A stretch of 64,000 bases of DNA from Ancylomarina sp963977525 (lineage in GTDB: Bacteria; Bacteroidota; Bacteroidia; Bacteroidales; Marinifilaceae), in the NCBI GenBank assembly GCA_963977525.1, contig CAXBPC010000014.1, positions 59,012 to 123,011 on the forward strand, read 5' to 3'. A program made the translations under genes and the position numbers. Below, piece by piece: positions 53,762-63,024 of the stretch. How positions within the stretch are numbered: the first letter of the stretch is position 1; each line of letters begins with the position of its first letter. A model generated the notes under the pieces. That model made no database searches and was not told the DNA's origin. It saw only the letters and a list, made by a program, of their open reading frames with translations.

Positions 53762-54826
53762 TTAAAATTCAATTATTGTATTAAAGTCAAGATTTCCTAA
53801 TTCCATAACCATGGCTCCCCAAGTCAATCCGACTCCAAATCCTGACAAACAAACATTATATCTGTGGGATTCTAAATCCTTACCTAAATTATAGGAAATA
53901 TTAGTAGGAATACTCACGCCACTGGCATTACCAAAATTCTCGACTATATTTGAGGGCATCTTATCGCGTTCTACTCCGATTTTATCTGCCAATTTTTGCA
54001 GCATAAAACGATTCGGCTGATGAAATAAATAATAGTCAATTTTGTCTTTTGCAGTGCCACTTTTCTCCAAGACATTCTCAATCATGGGTGGCACTTCTGT
54101 TTGAACAAAATTAAAAACCTTATCCCCTTGCATTACCAAATTATCCAAGCTTCTGAAATTCCCATTAGCATCCTCAAGCATAGTTGAAGTATCTTGAGTT
54201 GAAGGCATTCTAAATCCGCCAGCAGGGATTTGTAAAACTTTAGCTCCACTTCCATCCATCTTAATGGAAGAATAAATTTCAGCGGAATCAGAAGTCCTTT
54301 CAACGACGGTTATTGAAGCTGCATCACCAATTAAAGGATTACTATTACGATCTCTTTGTGAAACTTTGGGACTTAAAACATCAGCATTAATCAAAACAAC
54401 TTTTTTAATTGCCTCCTGATCTAAAAGCATAAAGGCTTGTTGAAGACCAATTAAATACCCTGCGCATCCTTGATTAATATCCAGACATAATATATCTTGT
54501 TTCAATTCTAATTCGCCCTGAATAATATTACTCGTAGGCGGCATAAAATGATCAGGTGATTGAGAAACAAATAATAAGGCGTCAATTTCATCTTTATCAA
54601 TAAACTTGCTTTCAATCAAATGTTTTAAACCATGAATAGCAAGATCAGAAGAACAAACTCCATCTTCTACAATTCTTCTTTTATTATACCCCATCGCCAA
54701 CTTAAGTTTCATTGATTTGGCGCGAGAAAAATTATAGTTTTCAATACCATCCTCAAATGCTACTTCCCTGGAAGGAAGAATAGTCAAAATTCCAGATATC
54801 CTTTTGTGCTTAAATTTAAAATCCAT
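53762..54826 (-). CDS. Ketoacyl-ACP synthase III (FabH-like)
   Basis: A 354-residue thiolase-fold condensing enzyme. The triad Cys121 (NQGCAGYL), His269 (LFHQPN) and Asn300 (NFGNASG) is complete, so it can condense an acyl starter with malonyl-ACP. It is located between two ACP genes. Longer than typical FabH (317) because of extra loops. It suggests chain synthesis inside the polysaccharide operon, not normal fatty-acid synthesis. Confidence 0.88.
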   Translation of the reverse strand: MDFKFKHKRISGILTILPSREVAFEDGIENYNFSRAKSMKLKLAMGYNKRRIVEDGVCSSDLAIHGLKHLIESKFIDKDEIDALLFVSQSPDHFMPPTSNIIQGELELKQDILCLDINQGCAGYLIGLQQAFMLLDQEAIKKVVLINADVLSPKVSQRDRNSNPLIGDAASITVVERTSDSAEIYSSIKMDGSGAKVLQIPAGGFRMPSTQDTSTMLEDANGNFRSLDNLVMQGDKVFNFVQTEVPPMIENVLEKSGTAKDKIDYYLFHQPNRFMLQKLADKIGVERDKMPSNIVENFGNASGVSIPTNISYNLGKDLESHRYNVCLSGFGVGLTWGAMVMELGNLDFNTIIEF

Positions 54827-55051
54827 TTATTTCGTTTTTTGAACGAGTGTAGTTATAGCTTCAACGGAAGAAAAATTTTCAGGTAAAATATCCATCCCAT
54901 CAATAGAAATACCAAATTCTTCATCAAGAGAGGTAACTAAATTAATCATATCGAAAGAATCTAGCATTCCCTCTTCAATAAAATTGACATGCACTGAAAA
55001 ATCAAATTCAGGCTGAATATCCTTTAAAATACTTTTTATTCTATCTACCAT
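54827..55051 (-). CDS. Acyl carrier protein 1
   Basis: A 74-residue acidic ACP with Ser32 in GMLDSFDMINL as phosphopantetheine site. It directly abuts the KAS III gene. It differs strongly from ACP 2, so the two may carry different groups (starter and extension, or amino acid and acyl). Confidence 0.85.
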   Translation of the reverse strand: MVDRIKSILKDIQPEFDFSVHVNFIEEGMLDSFDMINLVTSLDEEFGISIDGMDILPENFSSVEAITTLVQKTK

Positions 55052-55063
55052 CCTTATTGTATA

Positions 55064-55885
55064 TTAAATTTTATAATTTTTTTTTAAAATAATATCGTTC
55101 ATGTTTTCCATATCGAACCCATAATGCCTATACCTTTTTATAGCATTATCATTATCATTAATAACCCAGAAAATCTGTTTTCTACAACCTTTACTAAAAT
55201 TAAAGTATTTGTTTAATAATGCAGAGCCTATTCTCTTGTCTCTATGCTCCGGATGAACAAACCAATATCTTAAATAAGAAGTCACTCCAATTAGATCAAA
55301 AATCACAAATCCAACAATCATATTGCCTTCTCTCTTCACAAGAATATGATCACTCTGTATCCATTTTAATATTTCTTCCTCAAAAGGAATTTGTTCTGAG
55401 AAGGGATCAAAATATGTATCGAGTAAAAATTTTATTTCCTGAACATCCTCTATAATAGCCAACTCAATAATGGTATCAATTGTTGATATTTCATTCTCCC
55501 TTACAATTCTACTCATTCGAGTTAAACAAGTATATTCTGAAAAATCATTGTTTTTAAAGATCTCACTTAACAAACTCAATTCAATTCCTTTGCCAATCAA
55601 GTCTACAATTGTACTTGTTTCACATAATAGTGATGATGAACCGTCGATAGCTTGATTTAAAGATTCTTTTGATTTAGCAACAAAGTAGAGAGTATTGAAG
55701 CCACTATTTTTCTTTATAAAAAAAACAACACCTTCATAAGTATCAATTTTATAAAATATAGACTTTTTAATCCATAATTCGATTTGCTCTTTATTAGGAA
55801 AAAAGTTGGTAAAATATCCTTCTTTAAAATCTCTAACAGATTTCACTCCTAACATTATTTCTTCAAAACTAGTCACAATTTTCAT
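55064..55885 (-). CDS. GNAT-fold acyltransferase with extra N-terminal domain
   Basis: A 273-residue protein. The C-terminal half (about 145-273) is GNAT-like, with GFVIFDL and FVHPEHRDKRIGSALLNKY (acyl donor motif). The N-terminal half is a second, diverged GNAT-like or unknown domain. Between an AMP-ligase and an ACP gene, it may transfer an acyl group from the ACP to an amino sugar; the family of FdhC-type sugar N-acyltransferases is a known GNAT precedent. The 4-base overlap with the ligase gene supports coupling. Confidence 0.72.
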   Translation of the reverse strand: MKIVTSFEEIMLGVKSVRDFKEGYFTNFFPNKEQIELWIKKSIFYKIDTYEGVVFFIKKNSGFNTLYFVAKSKESLNQAIDGSSSLLCETSTIVDLIGKGIELSLLSEIFKNNDFSEYTCLTRMSRIVRENEISTIDTIIELAIIEDVQEIKFLLDTYFDPFSEQIPFEEEILKWIQSDHILVKREGNMIVGFVIFDLIGVTSYLRYWFVHPEHRDKRIGSALLNKYFNFSKGCRKQIFWVINDNDNAIKRYRHYGFDMENMNDIILKKNYKI

Positions 55886-57408
55886 ATACCATTCACCTCC
55901 TTAGTCAAAGCTAACCTGTCAATTTTGCCATTCGTATTTCTGGGTAGTATAATTTTCCTTTTAAATACAGTTGGAACCATATATTTAGGAAGTTTCTTTG
56001 ATATCATATTTCTAAAATCCCGTATCGGCATATCAGCCTCAGCCTCATAAATCAGAGTTATCTCTTTTTGAGCAAAATTATAAACGACACAAGCATTTTG
56101 AACAATTTTCAACGTATTAACAACGACATGCTCAATTTCGCCCAATTCTATTCTATAACCCAGATGTTTAATTAAACTATCTTTACGTCCTTTAAAGATA
56201 ATCTCATTTCTGTCATTAACTGAAACAATATCACCGGTACGATAAATAATCTCCGGATATGAATTATTTAAAGGGTTTTGTACAAAGGCTTGAGCTGTCT
56301 TTTCAGGATTATTATAGTACCCCATAGCCAAGGATGTTCCTCTTACACATAATTCTCCTTCTTCATTACCGTTCACCTGTTTATTATCATTGTCCAAAAT
56401 AAGAATATCCGTATTCCTACAAGCATGCCCTATTGGAATTGGCTCATCATCCGAAATTTCACGATTAACGATATAATAAGTACAATCTAAAGTAATCTCA
56501 ATTGGTCCATATAAATTAGCAAAAGTTGTTTTAGGTAAGCTTTTGCACCAATAATTAAATTGTTGCGTTGGAAAAACCTCTCCCGCAAACCAGACTAATT
56601 TAAGATCCTTAAGATAGTCGGTTCGCAATAAATCCATATTGGCAATATTCACCATAATTGTTGGTACCCAAAAGATAAACGAAACTTTGTGGAGTTGCAT
56701 TAACTCTAGTATCTTGACAGGAAATGCAGCAAGAGTATCAGGAATTAATACCATGGTTGCCCCCTTGGCCATTAACAAGCAAAGTTCAAAACTATATATA
56801 TCGAAAACTAAAGGAGAAAGCGAACCAATGATTTCGTCATTTGAAAATTCAAAAGTATCAAGCGCCCAATCAGTAAAATCGATAAAACTTTTATGGTTAA
56901 GAACAACACCCTTTGGAGTTCCTGTTGATCCTGATGTATTAATTATACACAAGGGATCCGTATCTATAATACAATTTAATCTTGACTCAATTGAATCGAC
57001 ATCAATTTCATTATCAAAATCGAATAAATCAATATTTATTATTACAATATCCTCAGGAATAATATCAACTATTTTCTTACTTAAGCTAGAATTTGAAATT
57101 ATTACAGTAGGTTTAATTAGTTCTGCAATATTTTTTATTCTTTCTATAGGTGTTTTAATATCTAAATTCATGTAAGCATTACCACTGTAGGTAATCCCAA
57201 TATTCGAATAAATACTCTCAATACTTTTGGGAAGATATACTGCAATTGGTGCATTAATAATATCCTTTTGAATTAAATATGAAGCTAGCTTTTTTGATTT
57301 GGTAGCCAACTCTCCGAACTTAATCTTTTTATCCCCATCAATAACAGCAGTTTTATTCGAAAATTTCTCAACTGTTTCTTCAAAATATGAAATCAAATTA
57401 TACCTCAT
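55882..57408 (-). CDS. Stand-alone adenylation (AMP-dependent ligase) protein, DltA-like
   Basis: A 508-residue ANL-family enzyme. TSGSTGTPKG (158-167) binds ATP, YGPIEITLDC is the A5 region, YRTGD and KHLGYRIELGEIE the hinge, and Lys495 in TNGKIDR the adenylating lysine. Length and order resemble DltA and amino acid-activating domains. It should activate an amino acid or short acid and load it on one of the ACPs. The substrate-pocket code was not decoded. Confidence 0.85.
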   Translation of the reverse strand: MRYNLISYFEETVEKFSNKTAVIDGDKKIKFGELATKSKKLASYLIQKDIINAPIAVYLPKSIESIYSNIGITYSGNAYMNLDIKTPIERIKNIAELIKPTVIISNSSLSKKIVDIIPEDIVIINIDLFDFDNEIDVDSIESRLNCIIDTDPLCIINTSGSTGTPKGVVLNHKSFIDFTDWALDTFEFSNDEIIGSLSPLVFDIYSFELCLLMAKGATMVLIPDTLAAFPVKILELMQLHKVSFIFWVPTIMVNIANMDLLRTDYLKDLKLVWFAGEVFPTQQFNYWCKSLPKTTFANLYGPIEITLDCTYYIVNREISDDEPIPIGHACRNTDILILDNDNKQVNGNEEGELCVRGTSLAMGYYNNPEKTAQAFVQNPLNNSYPEIIYRTGDIVSVNDRNEIIFKGRKDSLIKHLGYRIELGEIEHVVVNTLKIVQNACVVYNFAQKEITLIYEAEADMPIRDFRNMISKKLPKYMVPTVFKRKIILPRNTNGKIDRLALTKEVNGI

Positions 57409-57414
57409 AACCTC

Positions 57415-58311
57415 TTATTTAAAATATTTTTTTGGGTTTGGTTGTGTATATACGACTATACCATTCCTACCTAATTCAATAATTCTATTAATCGCGTAAT
57501 TGGCATCAAATACATTAATCGTTAAGTTTGAAAGCCTAGTTTTTTTATACTTATTTTTATCAAAAGATCTATTTATTACTCGTAGGTGTGAACGTTTAGT
57601 GAACTCTCTCCTAATACCATCATCACTGAGATCAGTGTGTTCGCATAATTGCCCACTATAATTTTTATACTTGTACACAACCACCTTACCAAACAAAGAG
57701 TTAAAATAAGGATGCTCTTCTCTTAATATACTTTCAGCGCAATGCAATGAAGTACCAACAAAGGTTCTCCCTAAGCCAAATGATAAGATTTTTGCGTCGA
57801 TTTTTGATAACTTATAATAAGGTGATTTTTTATCCCAAGATGTTTTAGATAGATGATGTTCTGATAATAAAAAATCTGATTGAGGTCCAATTGCACAAAC
57901 AGAATGTCGTACATGACAACTTCTTGTAACGCCCTTATAATTTCTAAATGTCTCGGCAATCATACCTCCAAGGGTGGGTGTTTTTGCAACATTAAAAATA
58001 GATTTCTCACTTCTTAACAAAGGATTGGCAGGCATAGCAATAGTTCCTTCCGGTCCAATTAAATTTAATATCGAATCTATAAAATCATTGATACTTCCTT
58101 CATAATTATAAAACTCCCCCCATGAACTATGTATGAAAACATTTGAACCTCTTCTTATTCCTAACGTCTTTAAATGCTCAATCAAGCCCTTTATTGATAT
58201 TTTTTCTCTATATAATCGCTTATTAATTCTTAATCGATAACGAGCAACTAGTTGTTCTTTAGATTTGACTTTAAATATTTTTTTTATTATTTTAATTATC
58301 TTTTGTTTCAT
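57415..58311 (-). CDS. AAC(3)-family N-acyltransferase
   Basis: A 298-residue protein of the aminoglycoside 3-N-acetyltransferase fold. FIHSSWGEF (61-65 HSSWG) is the family motif and GTSLHCAESILREEHP a likely active-site region. In surface-polysaccharide operons such proteins usually acylate amino sugars and are not antibiotic-resistance genes. The start overlaps the Wzx gene by four bases. Confidence 0.8.
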   Translation of the reverse strand: MKQKIIKIIKKIFKVKSKEQLVARYRLRINKRLYREKISIKGLIEHLKTLGIRRGSNVFIHSSWGEFYNYEGSINDFIDSILNLIGPEGTIAMPANPLLRSEKSIFNVAKTPTLGGMIAETFRNYKGVTRSCHVRHSVCAIGPQSDFLLSEHHLSKTSWDKKSPYYKLSKIDAKILSFGLGRTFVGTSLHCAESILREEHPYFNSLFGKVVVYKYKNYSGQLCEHTDLSDDGIRREFTKRSHLRVINRSFDKNKYKKTRLSNLTINVFDANYAINRIIELGRNGIVVYTQPNPKKYFK

Positions 58312-59585
58312 GTCTTAACTGAATATTTGTATGCTATGACAAAACTAAAAAGGTACATTATTATACATCCTAAAGAATACAATGCTAAAGAATACAACAC
58401 ATCCTCAAAAATGTAATGACCGATTAAAAATCCGCCAATACTTAATAGTAGAAACGATATTTGCCAATACAATTCAAATTTGAAAAATTCTACAACTTGG
58501 ATAACAACACCACTAAGCCCCATTATCACAAAGTTTAAGAAAGTCATTAGAGTTAGAACTTGTACCATTATACCTGAGAACTCCCATTCTTCACCCAAAA
58601 ACACTTTAAAAATTAAAGGTGCAAAGAACATTAATCCAGAAAAAGGCAATAGTCCAATAAAAAAAAGCCTTTTTACATTTTTTAAATAAACTCCCCGAAT
58701 ATTTCCATTCTCTCTAAACTCATCAGCTGCTCTTTGCCTAAATGAATCTGCAAAAGCGGTCATGATAAAAACTATAGGCAAAGAAACTAATCGTTGTGCC
58801 ATTGAATATTGTCCTACCACATCAATTGAGTAGAAATATGTCATTAAAAATATTGGTGCCTGACAAGAAATATTATTAACGAGTGCTCCAGTGGCAACAT
58901 GTGTAAATATATTTCTGTATTTTTTAGAAATATACTTCACATCTTTTATTTTAAAATTCTTCAATTCTAAAAACAGCTCTTTATATTCTCTCCGTAACCA
59001 TACAATAGAGGAAACACATAAAGAGCCTAGATAACCATAAATTAAACCATAATTTACAAAATCAGCAAAACCTAAAGTAATATTAAATCCAGCTCTTGTA
59101 CTTCCCTCTACAACAGTACAATTTCGAATTCCTTTATATCTGTATTTTCTGTTTTTCAGATATTTTAGAGCCGTATTCAAGGATAATAAAAACATTGATA
59201 TAGGCAATAAAAATAACACATTTGCCATTTTATCTAAATCAAAAACTGAAATCAGATAGCTACCACATATTATCAAAATAATGTATAGTATCAGAGAGAG
59301 TAATATTGATTGAAGAATAATAAATAAAACAATCTTAATTGCATCTCTCAATTCTTTTGGTAACATAATGGCTATCTCTAACCTACAAGTTCCAAGAATT
59401 ACCAAAATAGACTGTATACTTAGAAACAAAGCTAACATACCAAAGTCATCTGGATCGAACAATCGAGATAATATTGGTGTTGATAAAACAAGTAATAATT
59501 GAGCTAAAAATGTTCCACTCATCAAATGGAAAACATTCTTAAAAAAAACTGAATTTCTATATTCCTTCAAAAAATTGCCTAACAT
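58308..59585 (-). CDS. Wzx-type lipid-linked oligosaccharide flippase
   Basis: A 425-residue polytopic protein with about 12 hydrophobic helices and the MATE/PST N-terminus GTFLAQLLLVLSTPILSRLF. The polar segment FADSFRQRAADEF is seen in this flippase group. It should flip undecaprenyl-linked repeat units to the periplasm for Wzy. The location between sugar genes and the ACP module is usual for wzx. Confidence 0.88.
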   Translation of the reverse strand: MLGNFLKEYRNSVFFKNVFHLMSGTFLAQLLLVLSTPILSRLFDPDDFGMLALFLSIQSILVILGTCRLEIAIMLPKELRDAIKIVLFIILQSILLSLILYIILIICGSYLISVFDLDKMANVLFLLPISMFLLSLNTALKYLKNRKYRYKGIRNCTVVEGSTRAGFNITLGFADFVNYGLIYGYLGSLCVSSIVWLRREYKELFLELKNFKIKDVKYISKKYRNIFTHVATGALVNNISCQAPIFLMTYFYSIDVVGQYSMAQRLVSLPIVFIMTAFADSFRQRAADEFRENGNIRGVYLKNVKRLFFIGLLPFSGLMFFAPLIFKVFLGEEWEFSGIMVQVLTLMTFLNFVIMGLSGVVIQVVEFFKFELYWQISFLLLSIGGFLIGHYIFEDVLYSLALYSLGCIIMYLFSFVIAYKYSVKT

Positions 59586-59626
59586 TACTCTTCAATCTTA
59601 ATTGTAACTCATCCTAATGATAACAC

Positions 59627-60502
59627 CTATTCCACTGTTAATTTGTTCAGGTAATCACCATATCCATTTTTCATCATTGGTTCGGCTATTTCTTTTAATC
59701 GATCAGAAGATATCCATCCTTTTTCAAAAGCAATTTCTTCCAAACATGCAACTTTAAGTCCTTGTCTAGCCTCAATTACTTCTACGAAATTAGATGCTTG
59801 TGCCAATGATTCATGAGTACCTGTATCTAACCAAGCAAAACCACGACCTAATAATTGGACATTTAATGTATCATTTTTAAGAAATTCCTGATTAACCGTT
59901 GTTATCTCCAATTCTCCTCTATCGGAAGGCTTTATTCTTTTTGCGACCTCAACCACCTTATTGGGATAAAAGTACAAGCCAACAACTGCATAATTAGATT
60001 TTGGATTCTTTGGTTTTTCTTCAAGACTCAGAACTTTACCCTTATCATCAAATTCCGCAACACCAAAGCTTTCAGGATTATTTACACGGTATCCAAAAAC
60101 AGAAGCAATATTATTTTCTTCAGCCAATCTCACTGACTCTTCCAGCATTGGGCTAAAGCCTTGTCCGTAAAAGATATTATCACCTAAGACCATGCATACA
60201 GCATCATCACCAATAAATTCGTCACCAATAATAAAGGCTTGCGCCAAACCATCTGGTGAAGGTTGTTCTGCATAAGATAATTCTATTCCATAATCTGATC
60301 CATCCCCTAAAAGACGTTTAAAACCTGGTAGGTCTTGTGGTGTTGATATAATAAGAACCTCTCGAATGCCAGCCAACATCAGAACTGACAAAGGATAATA
60401 AATCATTGGTTTATCATAAATCGGCAACAACTGCTTCGATACACCTTTGGTAATCGGATACAATCTCGTACCACTACCACCTGCTAATACAATTCCCTTC
60501 AT
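59627..60502 (-). CDS. rfbA: Glucose-1-phosphate thymidylyltransferase (second copy)
   Basis: A 291-residue enzyme starting at MKGIVLAGGSGTRLYP. An in-frame start 27 codons upstream would overlap rfbB by 80 bases and is not credible. It is about as complete as the first copy but diverged. It feeds the dTDP-sugars of this operon (FdtA-B pathway). Directly behind the second rfbB, two bases apart. Confidence 0.94.
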   Translation of the reverse strand: MKGIVLAGGSGTRLYPITKGVSKQLLPIYDKPMIYYPLSVLMLAGIREVLIISTPQDLPGFKRLLGDGSDYGIELSYAEQPSPDGLAQAFIIGDEFIGDDAVCMVLGDNIFYGQGFSPMLEESVRLAEENNIASVFGYRVNNPESFGVAEFDDKGKVLSLEEKPKNPKSNYAVVGLYFYPNKVVEVAKRIKPSDRGELEITTVNQEFLKNDTLNVQLLGRGFAWLDTGTHESLAQASNFVEVIEARQGLKVACLEEIAFEKGWISSDRLKEIAEPMMKNGYGDYLNKLTVE

Positions 60503-60503
60503 C

Positions 60504-61556
60504 TTACTTGGCTTTATACATTTCCTTATAATAGTCTTGATAGTCTCCTGAGGTGATGTTATCCATCCATTCTTGATTATCAAGATACCAATCTATAGTC
60601 TCTTCGATTCCTTCTTCAAATTGCAGGGATGGTTTCCATCCTAACTCTTCAGACAACTTAGTCGAATCTATCGCATAACGCATATCATGACCTGCTCTAT
60701 CCGTTACATAAGTAATCAATTTTTCAGATGTGCCAACTTCTCGTCCTAACTTCTGATCCATGACCTTACAAATAACTTTTATCAAATCGATATTAGTCCA
60801 CTCATTAAAGCCTCCAATATTGTAAGTATCGCCCAATTTCCCCTTGTGGAAAACCAAATCAATGGCACGGGCATGATCTTCAACATACAACCAATCTCTA
60901 ATATTTAATCCTTCACCATATACAGGTAAAGCCTTATTGTTTCTGATATTATTAATAAATAAGGGGATTAATTTTTCAGGAAACTGATTGGCACCATAAT
61001 TATTCGAGCAATTGGTCACAACTACTGGCAAACCGAAAGTATTATTATAGGCTCTTACAAAATGGTCTGAACTGGCTTTTGCAGCGGAATATGGTGATTG
61101 GGGATCATAAGGCGTATCCTCTAAAAAAAAGCCTTCGTCACCTAAAGAACCATATACCTCGTCAGTTGAAACATGATAGAACATTTTCCCTTTCATATTA
61201 TCTTTCCACGAAATCTTAGCTTGATTAAGAAGTGTTAAGGTTCCCATAATATTGGTTTGAGCAAACTCAAAAGGGTTTGTTATGGATCTATCAACATGTG
61301 ATTCAGCCGCTAAATGTATTACAGAATCAATATTGAATGTTTCAAAAACTTCCTTTACCTTCTCTATATCACAAATATCAGTTTTTACAAACTCATAATT
61401 AGGCGCATTTTCAATTTCCTTGAGATTCTCAAGATTTCCAGCATAAGTAAGTTTATCCATATTAATAATCCTGTAATTAGGATATTTATTAACAAATAAC
61501 TTCACTACGTGACAACCAATAAAACCAGCACCACCTGTTATTAATATATTTTTCAT
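60504..61556 (-). CDS. rfbB: dTDP-glucose 4,6-dehydratase (second copy)
   Basis: A 350-residue protein starting at MKNILITGGAGFIGCH (a longer start six codons upstream is possible). HVSTDEVYGSLGDEG and YSAAKASSDHF carry the catalytic residues. It supplies dTDP-4-keto-6-deoxyglucose to the FdtA-like isomerases. Pair with rfbA forms a copy of the upstream pathway in the operon itself. Confidence 0.94.
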   Translation of the reverse strand: MKNILITGGAGFIGCHVVKLFVNKYPNYRIINMDKLTYAGNLENLKEIENAPNYEFVKTDICDIEKVKEVFETFNIDSVIHLAAESHVDRSITNPFEFAQTNIMGTLTLLNQAKISWKDNMKGKMFYHVSTDEVYGSLGDEGFFLEDTPYDPQSPYSAAKASSDHFVRAYNNTFGLPVVVTNCSNNYGANQFPEKLIPLFINNIRNNKALPVYGEGLNIRDWLYVEDHARAIDLVFHKGKLGDTYNIGGFNEWTNIDLIKVICKVMDQKLGREVGTSEKLITYVTDRAGHDMRYAIDSTKLSEELGWKPSLQFEEGIEETIDWYLDNQEWMDNITSGDYQDYYKEMYKAK

Positions 61557-61577
61557 ATACATCTTTTGAAACACAAA

Positions 61578-62849
61578 TTATAAACTCCAATAATCCAACT
61601 GCTTAATACAATCTTTAAAAATACCCTTTACATCCATAAGACTACCGCCCTTAGGCATCATTTCCTTAAAATCAGCCTCTTTCAAACAAGCATATTCTTT
61701 ATGATTTACAGCAACAATAACAGCATCATAAGCAGTTCCATTTAATTCAACCAAGCCAAAGCCATACTCATCCATTAACTCATCAGATGAGGCATTGGGA
61801 TCAATCACATCAGGTTCTATACTAAACGAACGTAATTCCTTCACGACATCTGAAACTTTTGAGTTTCGAATGTCAGCAACATCCTCTTTAAATGTTGCAC
61901 CCATTATTAAGACCTTAGCGTCTTTTAAAGGCACATTATTTGCGATTACTCTTTTCACCGTCGTTTTTGCCACATAGGCACCCATAGAATCATTTACAAA
62001 ACGCCCTGCAGTAATGACTTGAGCATGATAACCTAATTTAGCAGCCTTATGTGTTAGATAATAGGGATCCACTCCAATGCAGTGCCCACCTACTAGACCT
62101 GGTTGAAATTTAAGAAAATTCCATTTTGTACCTGCTGCCTCAATAACATCAAAAGTATTAATATTCATTCTATTAAAAATAATAGAAAGCTCGTTCATTA
62201 AAGCAATATTAAGATCTCGCTGTGTGTTCTCAATAATTTTTGCAGCTTCTGCAACTTTAATTGTGGAAGCCCTATGTACACCTGCTTTAATTACTGATTC
62301 ATAAACTTTAGCTACCACTTCTAAAGATTCAGCATCGCATCCTGAAACTACTTTAAGAATAGTCGTTAATGTATTAACCTTGTCTCCTGGGTTAATTCTT
62401 TCTGGAGAATAACCAACTTTAAAATCTTCTTTAAATTTCAATCCAGATATTTCTTCTAAAACAGGAATACAATCATCCTCTGTACAACCAGGATAAACAG
62501 TTGATTCGTATACAACGTAATCATCTTTTTTTAGGACTTTTGCAACCGTTTCACTTGCGGATAAAATAGGTTTTAAGTTTGGCAGATTAGAATCATCAAT
62601 AGGAGTAGGTACAGCTACAATGTAAAAATTTGCACTTCGTAGATCTTCTAAATTAGATGTGAAAGTAATATCACGATTTTCAAAAGCGGTTGAATCCAAT
62701 TCCTTACTAGGATCAATATGATTCTTCATCATATTAATTCTATCTTCCTTAATATCGAAACCTATTACAGAAATTTGCTTTGCAAATTCCAATGCTAAAG
62801 GTAATCCTACATAACCTAAGCCAATTACTGCGATTTTAATATCTTCCAT
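61578..62849 (-). CDS. UDP-N-acetylhexosamine 6-dehydrogenase (WbpA/WbpO/TviB-like)
   Basis: A 423-residue nucleotide-sugar dehydrogenase. NAD motif IGLGYVGLPLA (9-19), PTPI at the dinucleotide end, ENTQRDLNIALMNE and the catalytic Cys257 in GGHCIGVDPYYLTH. This set fits UDP-GlcNAc or UDP-GalNAc oxidation to the uronic acid. It would supply the substrate of the WbpB/E/D-like enzymes encoded at the other end of the operon. First gene of the long operon. Confidence 0.88.
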   Translation of the reverse strand: MEDIKIAVIGLGYVGLPLALEFAKQISVIGFDIKEDRINMMKNHIDPSKELDSTAFENRDITFTSNLEDLRSANFYIVAVPTPIDDSNLPNLKPILSASETVAKVLKKDDYVVYESTVYPGCTEDDCIPVLEEISGLKFKEDFKVGYSPERINPGDKVNTLTTILKVVSGCDAESLEVVAKVYESVIKAGVHRASTIKVAEAAKIIENTQRDLNIALMNELSIIFNRMNINTFDVIEAAGTKWNFLKFQPGLVGGHCIGVDPYYLTHKAAKLGYHAQVITAGRFVNDSMGAYVAKTTVKRVIANNVPLKDAKVLIMGATFKEDVADIRNSKVSDVVKELRSFSIEPDVIDPNASSDELMDEYGFGLVELNGTAYDAVIVAVNHKEYACLKEADFKEMMPKGGSLMDVKGIFKDCIKQLDYWSL

Positions 62850-62976
62850 TTTAAATTTGATTCTATATGTTGTTATTTCTTTATTTCTAATTTATTCTTC
62901 AGTTGTCGGATGTCTGCCCCTTCGGTTTTTTTCAGTTTTCAGATATCCGTTTTTGGTTAAAAATTGACAACTATTC

Positions 62977-63024
62977 CCTTCGACTAGATTTCAACTCCGC
63001 TCAATGCGCCGCGCTCAGGACAAG
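62977..63024. repeat. Interspersed repeat overlapping a gene end
   Basis: On the minus strand CTTGTCCTGAGCG, GCGCATTGAGCGGAGT and GTCGAAGGG segments form a repeat commonly scattered in genomes; a related copy is near 33519-33546. The 3' end of the gene at 62984 reads into it. Confidence 0.6.

Noticed and set aside
56639..57175. Plus-strand 178-codon ORF
   Set aside because: It lies entirely inside the adenylation gene on the other strand, has no protein-like signature, and the minus-strand gene has all family motifs.
57415..58311. Aminoglycoside-resistance gene
   Set aside because: The AAC(3) fold is present but the operon context (Wzx, ACP, sugar genes) points to amino-sugar acylation.
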